Shown one piece after another: positions 23,693-32,972 of a DNA stretch of 64,000 bases. The notes under the pieces are model-generated. The model was not told the origin of the DNA. It ran no database searches and worked only from the letters and a program-made list of their open reading frames with translations. This DNA is from Chitinophagaceae bacterium (GTDB lineage: Bacteria; Bacteroidota; Bacteroidia; Chitinophagales; Chitinophagaceae). The DNA is taken from assembly GCA_019638595.1 (NCBI GenBank), contig JAHBTJ010000020.1, forward strand, positions 1 to 64,000, given 5' to 3'. Every line of letters begins with the position of its first letter. Positions within the stretch are counted from its first letter, which is position 1. The position numbers and the translations under genes were made by a program.

Positions 23693-23747
23693 AAAACCTA
23701 TAAGGTTTGCAGCGCGGCAATTCAGCCCGGCAAACCTTATAGGTTTT
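23693..23747. repeat. 18-bp inverted repeat upstream of purL (AACCTATAAGGTT family)
   Basis: AAAACCTATAAGGTTTGC (23693-23710) and its exact complement (23730-23747) are separated by 19 nt. Each arm itself contains the short palindrome AACCTATAAGGTT. A T-run ends the right arm, so it can act as a terminator. The rest of 23472-23834 is non-coding and includes repeated ATCCC words just before purL. Confidence 0.7.
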
Positions 23748-23834
23748 TAAATCCCAATAATCCCATCATCCCGGTCTAAATCCCGGTCGCTTTTCGTAAT
23801 TTCGCCGCTTCCTATACTTTGATACATACTATAC

Positions 23835-26057
23835 ATGGAAACAACAGTTGAAACAGCCGAAAAATTAGGACTTCGCCCGGATGAATTTGAGATGATCAAA
23901 CAGATACTGGGGCGCACACCGAACTTTACCGAATTGAGCGCTTACTCCGTAATGTGGAGCGAGCATTGCAGCTATAAAAACTCTATTAAGTGGCTGAAAA
24001 CGTTGCCTCGCGAGGGCGCGAAGCTGCTGGTGAAAGCCGGCGAGGAAAACGCGGGGCTTGCCGATATCGGCGACGGCTGGGGCGTGGTGTTCAAGATTGA
24101 AAGTCATAACCACCCGTCTGCCATTGAGCCTTTCCAGGGTGCGGCAACCGGCGTGGGCGGTATTCACCGCGATATTTTTACGATGGGCGCGAGACCGATA
24201 GCGGCGCTGAATTCGCTGCGCTTCGGCAACCTCAGCGAAGAAAAAACGCAGCACCTGATGAATGGTATTGTGCATGGCATTGGTCATTACGGCAACTGCT
24301 TTGGAGTGCCTACCGTGGGCGGCGAAATATATTTTGAAGACTGCTATCATACCAACCCGCTGGTGAACGCGATGAGCGTGGGCGTGGTAAAAGCCGGGCA
24401 AACCGTGAGCGCCACCGCCGAAGGTAAAGGCAACCCGGTGTTTATTGTGGGGTCTGCCACGGGTAAGGATGGTATGGGCGGCGCGGCGTTCGCGTCGGCA
24501 GATATTACGGAAAGCAGCGTGGAAGACCTGCCTGCGGTGCAGGTGGGCGACCCCTTCCAGGAGAAAAAATTATTAGAAGCCTGCTTAGAGCTGATACCTA
24601 AAGGCGCACTGGTAGGCATGCAGGATATGGGCGCTGCGGGCATTATATGCTCTACCGCTGAAACCAGTGCCAAGGGCGGCGTGGGTATGCGCATTGATTT
24701 GGATAAAGTGCCGATGCGCCAGCAAAACATGAAAGCATGGGAACTGCTGTTGAGCGAAAGCCAGGAGCGTATGCTGATGATCGTAAAAAAGGGTCGTGAA
24801 AAAGAAGTGCTGGAAGTGTTTGAAAAATGGGATCTGCCCTGCTCGCAGATCGGCGAAGTAACAGATGGTGGCATGTTGCAGTTTTATATGCATGGGGAGC
24901 TGGAAGCGGAAGTGCCGGCGGAAAGCTTAGTACTGGGCGGTGGCGCACCGGTGTATGAAAGGGAATACAGGGAACCGAAATATTTTGCGGAGATCAAGAA
25001 GTTTGACCCGGCTTCGATACCTATACCGAAAGACCTGAAAGCGGTGGCGGAGAAAATAATCACTATCCCGAATATAGCGTCCAAGCGCTGGATATATACA
25101 CAGTACGACAGCATGGTGGGCACAGGCAATACCAGCACCAATGCGCCGAGCGATGCGCAGGTGGTAAAAGTGAAGGGCACTAAAAAAGGGCTGGCGGTTA
25201 CGGTTGACTGTAACAGTCGCTATGTGTTTGCCGATCCGTTTGTGGGTTGTATGATAGCGGTGAGTGAAGCGGCGAGGAATATTGTTGTGAGCGGTGGTGT
25301 TCCGCTGGGCGTGACAAACTGTTTGAACTTCGGTAACCCTTACGACCCGGAAGTATATTACCAGTTTGTATATGCTATTAAGGGCATGGGTGAGGCTTGT
25401 AAAAAATTCGATACCCCTGTTACGGGTGGTAATGTAAGCTTTTATAACCAGCACCCGGGCGGGGCGGTATACCCCACGCCTACCATTGGTATGGTGGGCT
25501 TGCTGGAAGATATTGATACGAAGATGACGCTTGATTTTAAACAGGCTGGTGACGCGATTTATTTGGTGGGAGAGGTGAATGATGATATCAATTCTTCTGA
25601 ATATATACATAAGCTGCATGGTGTTGAATATTCTCCTGTGCCGTATTTTAACCTGGAAGAAGAATATCGTTTACAGCAGACCGTTAGTAAGCTGATCAGC
25701 AGTAAAGTGATTGCTTCGGCGCATGATTTAAGCGAAGGTGGTTTGTTTGTTACGCTTTGCGAAAGCGGGTTTAATAATGAGTTGGGATTTAAAGCAGCAA
25801 CATCTGCTAAGGTGAGGCCGGATGCTTTTTGGTTTGGGGAATCGCAAAGTCGTGTAGCGGTGAGCGTTAGTGCAGATGCCATCGCAGCTTTTGAAAAGAT
25901 AGTAAAGGAAAGTGGTGTACCGTTTATTAAAGTGGGGGAAGTTACGGATGGTGAGGTAATTGTTGATGGTGCAGGTTGGGGTGATATTGGGGACTGGAAG
26001 GAAAAATATGATGGGGCTATTGAAAAATATATGCAATATGAAGAGCAGCATATTTAG
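23835..26057 (+). CDS. purL: Phosphoribosylformylglycinamidine synthase, PurL subunit
   Basis: The 740-aa synthetase subunit catalyses the fourth step of purine synthesis, FGAR to FGAM, using ATP and ammonia delivered by PurQ. Key phrases are MWSEHCSYKNS near the N-terminus, the ESHNHPSAIEPFQGAATGVGG loop (~90-110), QDMGAAGI, and in the second half GTGNTSTNAPSDA and HDLSEGG. Size equals the small PurL of PurLQS systems, not the 1300-aa fused form. It is preceded by a long hairpin and is not in an operon with purH, which lies 32 kb away. Confidence 0.96.
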   Translation: METTVETAEKLGLRPDEFEMIKQILGRTPNFTELSAYSVMWSEHCSYKNSIKWLKTLPREGAKLLVKAGEENAGLADIGDGWGVVFKIESHNHPSAIEPFQGAATGVGGIHRDIFTMGARPIAALNSLRFGNLSEEKTQHLMNGIVHGIGHYGNCFGVPTVGGEIYFEDCYHTNPLVNAMSVGVVKAGQTVSATAEGKGNPVFIVGSATGKDGMGGAAFASADITESSVEDLPAVQVGDPFQEKKLLEACLELIPKGALVGMQDMGAAGIICSTAETSAKGGVGMRIDLDKVPMRQQNMKAWELLLSESQERMLMIVKKGREKEVLEVFEKWDLPCSQIGEVTDGGMLQFYMHGELEAEVPAESLVLGGGAPVYEREYREPKYFAEIKKFDPASIPIPKDLKAVAEKIITIPNIASKRWIYTQYDSMVGTGNTSTNAPSDAQVVKVKGTKKGLAVTVDCNSRYVFADPFVGCMIAVSEAARNIVVSGGVPLGVTNCLNFGNPYDPEVYYQFVYAIKGMGEACKKFDTPVTGGNVSFYNQHPGGAVYPTPTIGMVGLLEDIDTKMTLDFKQAGDAIYLVGEVNDDINSSEYIHKLHGVEYSPVPYFNLEEEYRLQQTVSKLISSKVIASAHDLSEGGLFVTLCESGFNNELGFKAATSAKVRPDAFWFGESQSRVAVSVSADAIAAFEKIVKESGVPFIKVGEVTDGEVIVDGAGWGDIGDWKEKYDGAIEKYMQYEEQHI

Positions 26058-26075
26058 TTCTTCTCAAAAAGCTAT

Positions 26076-26762
26076 ATGAAACATGCTTTAGTCTTTTTGA
26101 TTATACAGCTTTCCCTGAACACGCATGCTCAGTTTGCAATAATAGCTGATCAGGATGGTTATGTGAATGTGAGGGCAGATAAAGGAACAGGAAGTAAAAT
26201 AACGGATATGCTTAAAAACGGGCATCTTATTTTCTGTTTTGAAGATACAGGGAACTGGACCAATATTGATTATTCCAGGAATGATAAAAAGCTGAACGGT
26301 TTTGTTTATAAGGACAGGTATACGCTGATATCTTCTTACCGGTCAATTCCTGTTGTAAAAGAAAGGACAAATGCTGTAACGCTTTCGAAGGATAGCATTG
26401 AAGTAATAATAACTCAAAAATCATTTGATAAGCGCCAGCATAAGTTTAGCTATTGTAAAGAAGCGAAAGACCAGATCGAGCTTATTGACAACAAAGCATA
26501 TTGGGGAACAGATGGGGGGATACCGGCATTTGAATATAGTTCGGTTGCAATAAAAATTGGCAGGAAAACATTTCAGCTTTCTCAACCGGCGCTTAGTAAT
26601 TTATTTGAACCTAACCTGTATAATACAGCAGTAAATTTTGATACTGATAACAATATACTGTATATCCAGTCAATGAACAGTGATGGTGCAGGCGCCTATC
26701 ATGTAATTTGGAAAATAGAAAAAGGAATCTATAAAGAAAGATATATTGCTTACGGTTTCTAA
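26076..26762 (+). CDS. Secreted SH3-domain protein
   Basis: The 228-aa protein has a signal peptide (MKHALVFLIIQLSLNTHAQ) and an N-terminal bacterial SH3 (SH3_3) domain with DGYVNVRADKGTGSKITDML and NGFVYKDRYT, the standard first and last strands. The C-terminal 140 residues form an unrecognised beta-rich domain ending with YHVIWKIEKGIYKERYIAYGF. Extracytoplasmic SH3 domains often bind cell-wall peptides; the role here is not known. It starts 18 nt after purL, so it may be co-transcribed. Confidence 0.75.
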   Translation: MKHALVFLIIQLSLNTHAQFAIIADQDGYVNVRADKGTGSKITDMLKNGHLIFCFEDTGNWTNIDYSRNDKKLNGFVYKDRYTLISSYRSIPVVKERTNAVTLSKDSIEVIITQKSFDKRQHKFSYCKEAKDQIELIDNKAYWGTDGGIPAFEYSSVAIKIGRKTFQLSQPALSNLFEPNLYNTAVNFDTDNNILYIQSMNSDGAGAYHVIWKIEKGIYKERYIAYGF

Positions 26763-26779
26763 AAATCAAATACTCAGGG

Positions 26780-27565
26780 ATGATGTTTAAAACCTCTTTA
26801 TATATAACCTGCATATTTGCTACAGCTTTTCTTTTTGCATGTAATAGCGAAGCTGATAAAACGAATACCGACGACTTGCCTGATGAAACCGCGGCGCTGA
26901 TAACACAACTTCAAAAAAAAGTACAGTTGAATCCCGATTCGCTGGGTACGCGGTACCAACTGATGAATGCACTGGCACAGGGTGACAAATACAAAGAAGC
27001 GCTTTTGCAGAACGATACTTTAATGACGGACGATACCGCTAACGCGGCATTGTGGTACAGGCGCGGCGATATTCTTTTGCAAAGCGGTGATTCCGTAAAT
27101 GGTATTGAGGCCTTACTGCAGGCGGTTAAAGTAGCACCCGCTTTTGCAGAGCCTCAATTGCAACTGGCATCCATTTATGCTGACAGGTCCGATGCTATGG
27201 CGGTAACGATCGCCGACAGGATCATCGCCATGTCGCAGGAAACACGTACGGCGTCGCAGGCACGTTTTATTAAAGGACTATACTATTCCAATATCAACGA
27301 AACCGATAAGGCGCTGGCGCAGTTTGATGAGTGTCTTAAAAGCGATTATACCTTTTTAGATGCCTATATAGAAAAAGGCTTGCTATTGTACGACAAACAA
27401 AGATTTAAGGAAGCACTGGCCGTGTTTGAGCGTGCCATACAGGTGAGCAATACTTTCGCCGAGGGCTATTATAATGCCGGACGATGCGAAGAAGCGCTGG
27501 GGAATAAGGAAGAAGCTAAATTGTATTATGAAAAGGCGTATGGGCTGGATAAGAGTTTGAAGTGA
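26780..27565 (+). CDS. TPR-repeat lipoprotein
   Basis: The 261-aa protein has a lipoprotein signal peptide (FKTSLYITCIFATAFLFAC, lipobox LFAC) followed by several TPR units: DSLGTRYQLMNALAQGDKYKEA, AALWYRRGDILLQSGDSVNG, FLDAYIEKGLLLYDKQRFKEA and AEGYYNAGRCEEALGNKEEA. It is probably a membrane-anchored scaffold for protein contacts. Whether translation starts at ATG 26780 or 26783 cannot be decided. It follows the SH3 gene by 17 nt and likely shares its transcript. Confidence 0.8.
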   Translation: MMFKTSLYITCIFATAFLFACNSEADKTNTDDLPDETAALITQLQKKVQLNPDSLGTRYQLMNALAQGDKYKEALLQNDTLMTDDTANAALWYRRGDILLQSGDSVNGIEALLQAVKVAPAFAEPQLQLASIYADRSDAMAVTIADRIIAMSQETRTASQARFIKGLYYSNINETDKALAQFDECLKSDYTFLDAYIEKGLLLYDKQRFKEALAVFERAIQVSNTFAEGYYNAGRCEEALGNKEEAKLYYEKAYGLDKSLK

Positions 27566-28150
27566 AGCCCCCTCCCGCCTCCCCGAAGCCCGCCTGAACG
27601 AATCATTCGGGCAGGGGGAGGAGACCTATGCACAGCCCTCGCTTTTCAAAGAACGATTATTAATGTTGAAGATTTCCCTCACCCCCTGCCCCGTCCGACC
27701 GATCATCCGGCGGGCCTCTCCATCCCGCCTGGGCGGGGGCGGGGGGTGTCCAAATTCAAAACAGGTTGATAAAATGCGGGAGGGGCAGGTTGAGAATGCA
27801 AGAGTGTGAGCAAATACTAAAACGTTTTGTTGGGATCAGTTCAATAGCTGATGTGGTAGGTATATAGTTTGAATTTATTCTATAGCACCGTCCTTCTCCG
27901 CAAGGAGAGGGATGAGAGGGTGAGGCTGCCTTGTTTGGATATATTCTGTAGATGATATGGTAGTTATATAGTTTAGTATTATTCTACTGTGCCGCTCCCT
28001 CTCTCCCGAATCTTCGGGATAAGGGGGCATGGAGAGGCTTTTTGTACCACCGGAGGCAGGAAGAACAGGGAGTTGCACGGAGGTGTTTTCTTTGCGGGCT
28101 TTGCGCGAAACCTTTTGAGACTATAATAACAAGTATTATTCTCCGTTTTA
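27566..28150. repeat. Repeat-rich intergenic region with palindromes and diverged direct repeats
   Basis: No gene is supported here. The region holds G/C-rich inverted segments (for example GCCTGAACGAATCATTCGGGC near 27590, and CCCGCC-TG-GGCGGG at 27724-27737) and TCCCGAATCTTCGGGA near 28004. Two diverged copies of a roughly 47-bp segment occur about 103 nt apart, sharing GATGTGGTAGGTATATAGTTT (27847-) and GATATGGTAGTTATATAGTTT (27951-), each followed by TTATTCTA. It is intergenic repeat debris of a kind common in this family. Confidence 0.6.
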
Positions 28151-28182
28151 TTTTACATTCTTAACTCTTGAAATACACATTC

Positions 28183-28839
28183 ATGACCAAAGAAGCATAC
28201 AAACAACAATTTACGGAAGATAATGCGGTAGGCTGGCTGGCAATAGATCAGCAGTTGGAAAAGATGTATGGCGCAACTGAACCGAGGCATTATGGTCCGC
28301 TTTGCGGCGTGCATTATATGGCCGGAGGTTCTGATCCTATTGATGGGGTGAGCATATACGATAGTAATAAGCAAACATTTCATCGCCATATGATCAGCTA
28401 TGGCATGAGTGAATTGTATTATGATGAAGAAAAGGCGGGTGCTGAATTCAGCAAATGGGGCTTTGAATTTACATTCAGGCTGGTTCCCTTTAAAGAGGAT
28501 GAAGGCGACCCCGGCTGGGCAATGCATGTAATGAATAATCTAGCCCGCTATGTATATTCAAGCGGCAGATGGTTTGAAGAAAACCAGTTTATTCCCGCGA
28601 ATGGCCCGATCCGGTTAAATACAGAAACTGATATTACCGGTTTTATTACGGTTGTAGATCCTGAACTGGGCAGGATGCAAACTCCCCACGGTGAAGTTTC
28701 TTTTATTCAACTGGTTGGGATCACTTCTGCGGAACTGGAACGTTTATCGAAAAATGCTACAACAGAGGAAGTGGAAAAGCTCATAAACGAGTTGCGAATA
28801 AATAATCCTTTATTAATCACGGATCTTGAAAAGAAATAA
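28183..28839 (+). CDS. Suppressor-of-fused (SUFU) domain protein
   Basis: The 218-aa protein matches the bacterial SUFU domain: GWLAIDQQLEKMYG at the start, VHYMAGGSDPIDGVSIYDS, HMISYGMSELYYDEE, SKWGFEFTFRLVP and PHGEVSFIQLVGITSAELE. In animals this domain is a Hedgehog-pathway inhibitor; bacterial copies are often linked to polymorphic-toxin immunity, but no toxin gene is visible here. ATG 28183 (MTKEAYKQQF) is preferred over TTG 28168. It is monocistronic and convergent with the amidohydrolase. Confidence 0.85.
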   Translation: MTKEAYKQQFTEDNAVGWLAIDQQLEKMYGATEPRHYGPLCGVHYMAGGSDPIDGVSIYDSNKQTFHRHMISYGMSELYYDEEKAGAEFSKWGFEFTFRLVPFKEDEGDPGWAMHVMNNLARYVYSSGRWFEENQFIPANGPIRLNTETDITGFITVVDPELGRMQTPHGEVSFIQLVGITSAELERLSKNATTEEVEKLINELRINNPLLITDLEKK

Positions 28840-28873
28840 CGACTTCATAACAGCTATCCTTAAACGTAATACG

Positions 28874-30043
28874 TTAAACCAATCTTTTGGAGGCGCTGAA
28901 GTCGTTTTGTATCAGCACAACACCCGGTTTTTTCCCTTTTTCAAAACTTCCCTTTTCATGTTGTAACTGAAGTGCCGCTGAGCTATTGGATGTAGTCCAT
29001 TGTAAAACCTGCGCCGGCGACAGGGAAGGAAAATGTTGCAGCAGTACCGACATTTCGCCTGCCATGCTTAATTGATGATTGCTGCCATAGCTGTCGGTGC
29101 CCAGTACAATATTGCATTCGTGTTTCAGCAGCAGGTCAACAGGCGGAAGTCTGTTTTCGATATACAGGTTGGCATGGGGGCACAGGCAGTAATATAATGT
29201 CAGTCCGTTGTTCTTCGCATAGCCGTTAGCGTAAATTATGTCTTCTTCCCGTGTACAGGTATTGTGTACCAGCAAAATGGTTTGCTCTTTAGTAAAATAG
29301 GGCAACCAGGTTTGTAAACTGCTTTTGCCCGAAACTGCTATGGGTAAAGAGCTTCTTCCTATTCCCCGGTAAAAAGAAAGGAATGGCCCTGTTCCGTTTG
29401 TAAACAATTCATCTTCGCCCGCGCTTTCCTGGTTATGGATGGTAATGGTTTTGCCCTGTGTATATTCATTAATGAGGCGAAAAGTGGCCGGGGATACACT
29501 GTAAGATGCATGCGGTACTATGGCCGACTGCACCGGCGGTGGGATAGTTTCATTACATGCAGCTTCCATGGTAAGAAAATCCTTCATTTTCTCTTCCGCT
29601 TTGTGGTCGTCGAGATTGGTCACTTCCAGGAAATTGTACCAGCAAATACGGCTTTTACTTTTGGTTTGTATGGAAGTGGTATTGTTGGAGATATCGCCCA
29701 CCGCTACAATGCCGTTGTTATACATTTCCGTATCTGCCTGCCGCATGTGTATTTCTCTTTCTTCGAACGATGCGGGCGGCGTTTGCATAACAGCGGCAAT
29801 AAAGGAAGTAAGCCCGCCGCCCGGTGGAATATGTCCTTTCATATGGCTCAGCTCAAGGTGGCAATGGCAGTTGAAAAGCCCGGGAGAAAGGATACCTTCC
29901 AGTTGCTGTACATCGCTGCCTGCCTCTTTTTCCGGTACAATATCCTGTATAACACCGTGTTCATCTGTGATCAATACACAGGAGCTGTCGAGCAGGGTTT
30001 TACCTGTAAACAATTGATTGGCCTGAAATTTTTTATACGCCAT
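28874..30043 (-). CDS. Amidohydrolase-family deaminase/hydrolase
   Basis: The 389-aa metal-dependent hydrolase of the MtaD/TrzA/guanine-deaminase branch. The metal motif is NCHCHLELSH (H-x-H after the first barrel strand), and VLGTDSYGSNHQLSM carries the late catalytic Asp. By family it deaminates purine-like or thiomethylated nucleosides; the substrate is not fixed by the sequence. ATG 30043 (MAYKKFQANQLFTGK) is chosen because the 83 residues upstream in frame look non-coding and would overlap the divergent prfA leader. prfA starts 148 nt away on the other strand. Confidence 0.82.
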   Translation of the reverse strand: MAYKKFQANQLFTGKTLLDSSCVLITDEHGVIQDIVPEKEAGSDVQQLEGILSPGLFNCHCHLELSHMKGHIPPGGGLTSFIAAVMQTPPASFEEREIHMRQADTEMYNNGIVAVGDISNNTTSIQTKSKSRICWYNFLEVTNLDDHKAEEKMKDFLTMEAACNETIPPPVQSAIVPHASYSVSPATFRLINEYTQGKTITIHNQESAGEDELFTNGTGPFLSFYRGIGRSSLPIAVSGKSSLQTWLPYFTKEQTILLVHNTCTREEDIIYANGYAKNNGLTLYYCLCPHANLYIENRLPPVDLLLKHECNIVLGTDSYGSNHQLSMAGEMSVLLQHFPSLSPAQVLQWTTSNSSAALQLQHEKGSFEKGKKPGVVLIQNDFSASKRLV

Positions 30044-30191
30044 AGCTGAATTAACTTTGCTGCCCTGAAAAGCCGGGGCAGGATTACCGGATGCTGCCCG
30101 ACCGGTTGGCAACAGGTGTTGAATCGGGGTTCGGAAGCCGGGACACAAAATAAAAGAAAACATCCGCAACATAGCGGAAAACAATAGAGCA

Positions 30192-31259
30192 ATGTTAGAC
30201 AAGCTAGAAGCGATAAAAGCCAGGTTCGACCAGTTGGGAGTGGCATTGACCAATCCCGAAATTGTAAACGATAATAAAAAGTTTACCGCCACCAGCCGGG
30301 AATACCGGAGCCTGGAAAAAATAGTACAGGCATATACCGCCTATAAAAAATTGCTGGATACCATTGAGTTCAATACGGAAGTATTGAATGGGGATGATGA
30401 GGAGATGCGGGAGCTGGCCAAAGAAGAGCTGCCGGTGCTGGAAGACCAGAAAAAAACAATGGAGGCGGAGATCCGCCAGATGCTGATCCCCAAGGACCCG
30501 CAGGATGAGAAGAACGCCATACTTGAAATACGCGCGGGTACCGGCGGCGATGAAGCCTCGTTGTTTGCCGGAGACCTGGTTCGTATGTACCTGCGGTATT
30601 GCGAGCGGCGCGGCTGGAAAACAGCGTTGCTGAGCGAAAGCGAAGGAACGGTAGGGGGGTATAAGGAAGCGCAGATAGAAGTGGTGGGTGAAGATGTATA
30701 CGGTACATTAAAGTTTGAAAGCGGTGTGCATCGTGTACAAAGGGTGCCCGATACCGAAGCCAGCGGGCGCGTGCATACCAGTGCGGCAACGGTGGCTGTG
30801 ATGCCTGAAGCAGAGGAAGTGGATTTTGAGCTGAGGGAAAGCGATGTGAAAATGGAAACCGCCCGGAGCGGTGGCGCCGGTGGGCAGAATGTAAATAAAG
30901 TGGAAACCAAAGTAATGCTCACCCACTTACCTACCGGAACAGTGGTAATATGCCAAACCGAACGCTCGCAGTTGGGCAACCGCGAAAAAGCGATGCAGAT
31001 GCTGCGCACACGCCTGTATGAGGAACAGGTGCGCAAGCAGGAAGAGGAGATTGCCCGGCACCGTAAAAGTTTAGTGAGCACGGGCGACCGCTCAGCTAAA
31101 ATACGGACGTATAATTTCCCGCAGGGGCGCGTAACCGATCACCGTATAGGACTTACTGTTTACAACCTCGACGATGTGATCAACGGGAACCTGCAGGAAT
31201 TTATAGACGCACTCCAGTTTGCCGAAAATGCAGAAAAACTTACACAGGAACAGGTGTAA
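30192..31259 (+). CDS. prfA: Peptide chain release factor 1
   Basis: The 355-aa class I release factor terminates translation at UAA and UAG. It has the peptidyl-tRNA hydrolysis motif GGQ in [10 protein letters not shown] and the RF1 domain phrase [20 protein letters not shown]. The codon-recognition tripeptide is Pro-Asp-Thr where the E. coli motif is Pro-Ala-Thr; the outer residues that define RF1 are kept. N-terminal [16 protein letters not shown] is canonical. It is divergent from the amidohydrolase gene. Confidence 0.96.
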   Translation: MLDKLEAIKARFDQLGVALTNPEIVNDNKKFTATSREYRSLEKIVQAYTAYKKLLDTIEFNTEVLNGDDEEMRELAKEELPVLEDQKKTMEAEIRQMLIPKDPQDEKNAILEIRAGTGGDEASLFAGDLVRMYLRYCERRGWKTALLSESEGTVGGYKEAQIEVVGEDVYGTLKFESGVHRVQRVPDTEASGRVHTSAATVAVMPEAEEVDFELRESDVKMETARSGGAGGQNVNKVETKVMLTHLPTGTVVICQTERSQLGNREKAMQMLRTRLYEEQVRKQEEEIARHRKSLVSTGDRSAKIRTYNFPQGRVTDHRIGLTVYNLDDVINGNLQEFIDALQFAENAEKLTQEQV

Positions 31260-31266
31260 CTATTCG

Positions 31267-31650
31267 TTAGGGCTTTAACGCGATAACGCTTATTTCTACA
31301 TTTACATTCCGGGGTAATCCTTTTACCGCAACCGTTTCGCGTGCCGGGTAATTGCCCGAAAAATATTTGCCGTATACTTCGTTTACAGTGGTAAAAAGCG
31401 CCATGTCAGTTAAAAAAATGGTTGTTTTTACCACGTTATCAAACCCCAGGCCTGCTTCCGATAGTACTGCCTGCAGGTTTTTCATTACCTGCTCTGCTTC
31501 TTCGGCAGCACTGGTGGCTTCTATGCTGTTGGTTGCGGGGTTAATGGCTACCTGCCCCGATACGTACAATACATTACCCGCAAATACAGCCTGGCTGTAA
31601 GGACCAATGGGTGCCGGCGCTTTACCTGTATTAATAATCCTTTTACTCAT
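31267..31650 (-). CDS. RidA-family enamine/imine deaminase
   Basis: The 127-aa protein of the YjgF/YER057c/UK114 family. PIGPYSQAVFAGNVLYVSGQ at the start, the catalytic-pocket Arg in NYPARETVAVKGLPRN and the closing VEISVIAL are the family signatures. It hydrolyses reactive 2-aminoacrylate-type enamines made by PLP enzymes, in the cytoplasm. It is convergent with prfA (7 nt between stops) and divergent from tsaB. Confidence 0.92.
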   Translation of the reverse strand: MSKRIINTGKAPAPIGPYSQAVFAGNVLYVSGQVAINPATNSIEATSAAEEAEQVMKNLQAVLSEAGLGFDNVVKTTIFLTDMALFTTVNEVYGKYFSGNYPARETVAVKGLPRNVNVEISVIALKP

Positions 31651-31702
31651 ATGTATAGTTTAATGCCCGCAAAATTGATGTGTTTACATGAGTCTTCCAA
31701 CC

Positions 31703-31710
31703 TATTTTTG
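31703..31710 (+). promoter_or_regulatory. -7 promoter box of tsaB
   Basis: TATTTTTG matches TAnnTTTG exactly and lies 21 nt before the tsaB ATG. A clear TTTG at the -33 position is not seen; TTG at 31675 is spaced a little too far. Weak to moderate support. Confidence 0.45.
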
Positions 31711-31731
31711 CCGAATTGATCCGATACGAGC

Positions 31732-32415
31732 ATGGCATTGATATTACATATAGATACTGCGCTTCAAAAAGCATTCGTTGGCTTGTCGCAAAATGGAGAA
31801 TTATTAGCAGAGCTGGTAAATGAAAAACAGAATGACCATGCAGCCTTTATACAGCCGGCTATTGTGAACGTGTTGGAAAAAGCGGGCGTATTGATGAGTG
31901 CGTTACAGGCGGTGGGTGTAACCGCCGGTCCGGGTTCATATACCGGGCTAAGGGTAGGTATGGCAAGCGCCAAGGGTATTTGCTACGCGTTTGATATTCC
32001 GTTACTGGCTGTATCAACACTTGATATGATGGCTATGGCAGCGATAGACGCTGCCCCGGGATATGATGCCTATTGCCCTATGATAGATGCCCGCCGGGAC
32101 GAAGTATATACTGCCCTTTTTAACAATACCGGCAAACAGGTTATGCCGGCGCAGGCGCTCATACTTAATAATCAATCTTTTAAGAAAGAACTTTTGTCTA
32201 AAAACATATTATTTACAGGAAATGGCGCTGAAAAGTGGAAGGCTGTGGCCGGTTCTTTCAGCAATGCTTTTTTCGCGAAAACCGGATATAAGGGTAAACA
32301 TTTAGCCGCGGCTTTCTTTAAGTTATTTAAAAACAATGAGTTTTGTGATCTTGCCTATGCAGAGCCCTTTTATCTGAAAGATTTTCACTTTGCAGCCGGG
32401 AAAAATAAAGAATAA
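31732..32415 (+). CDS. tsaB: tRNA threonylcarbamoyladenosine biosynthesis protein TsaB
   Basis: The 227-aa ASKHA-fold protein supports TsaD in making t6A37 on ANN-reading tRNAs. It has the strand LHIDTALQKAFVGL, the DHAAFIQPAI helix and the hallmark GPGSYTGLRVGMASAKGI. TsaB lacks the metal-binding His of TsaD and acts as its partner. The C-terminal half (LILNNQSFKKELLSKN) is variable, as in the family. It is monocistronic with a good -7 box. Confidence 0.93.
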   Translation: MALILHIDTALQKAFVGLSQNGELLAELVNEKQNDHAAFIQPAIVNVLEKAGVLMSALQAVGVTAGPGSYTGLRVGMASAKGICYAFDIPLLAVSTLDMMAMAAIDAAPGYDAYCPMIDARRDEVYTALFNNTGKQVMPAQALILNNQSFKKELLSKNILFTGNGAEKWKAVAGSFSNAFFAKTGYKGKHLAAAFFKLFKNNEFCDLAYAEPFYLKDFHFAAGKNKE

Positions 32416-32476
32416 CCATTTATCATTTTTACCATCATTTAAGAAACTATTGGGATGTTATTTGTGTTTTCATTTA

Positions 32477-32484
32477 TATCTTTG
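32477..32484 (+). promoter_or_regulatory. -7 promoter box of the ArsR-type gene
   Basis: TATCTTTG matches TAnnTTTG exactly, 43 nt before the ATG at 32527. Upstream TTTG (32461) is too close and TTG (32450) somewhat too far for a standard -33 box, so only the -7 element is claimed. Confidence 0.45.
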
Positions 32485-32526
32485 CATCTGATATTTTAAT
32501 GATTAAATTTTAAAGTTATTATTCCT

Positions 32527-32880
32527 ATGACAGGCCTTACAAGTCCTTATACGATGGTATTGAACGGATCAGCCCAGGAGAATGGAACTGAACTCCGTAT
32601 TGATTTTTTAAACGTAAAGAAAGCCGCCCTGATACTGCGGGCGCTTAATCACAAACTTCGTCAGCAAATGATCCAGTTGCTCGACGAAAAACAAAAAATG
32701 ACCGTTACAGAATTGTATGTACAGTTACGGCTGGAGCAATCCGTAGCATCGCAGCACCTTGCTATTTTAAGGCGTGCAGGCATGGTGGTAACAACCCGCG
32801 AAGGAAAATTTATTTATTATTCTGTAAATCATAAACGGCTGGCTGAAATTTATGGTTTCGTTGAGCAATTGTTAGCCTGA
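32527..32880 (+). CDS. ArsR-family winged-helix regulator
   Basis: The 117-aa regulator has one winged HTH: ALILRALNHKLRQQMIQLLDE, recognition helix SVASQHLAILRRAGMV and wing TTREGKFIYYSVN. ArsR proteins usually repress and respond to metals or sulfane sulfur through Cys residues. This protein contains no Cys, so persulfide or thiol-metal sensing by itself is ruled out. The next gene, 92 nt on, is a double rhodanese, a common sulfur-related neighbour. The inducer is unknown. Confidence 0.88.
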   Translation: MTGLTSPYTMVLNGSAQENGTELRIDFLNVKKAALILRALNHKLRQQMIQLLDEKQKMTVTELYVQLRLEQSVASQHLAILRRAGMVVTTREGKFIYYSVNHKRLAEIYGFVEQLLA

Positions 32881-32889
32881 TAAAGGCTG

Positions 32890-32955
32890 TTGACCGATTT
32901 TTAGTTTGACCGACCGGTAGTTTAATCCTGTATGCAAAAGGTTTGATCTACCGGT
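32890..32955 (+). promoter_or_regulatory. Repeat-bearing spacer between the ArsR and rhodanese genes
   Basis: TTGACCGA is directly repeated at 32890-32897 and 32906-32913 (16-nt spacing). ACCGGTAG (32913-32920) is matched by its complement CTACCGGT (32948-32955). ArsR proteins bind imperfect palindromes near their operons, so this is a possible operator. It could also be a weak hairpin only. Confidence 0.35.
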
Positions 32956-32972
32956 TATTTATTTTAGTTACT

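Noticed and set aside
27875-28078. 67-aa - strand frame in the repeat-rich gap
   Set aside because: It runs across diverged direct repeats and a palindrome; composition is not protein-like.
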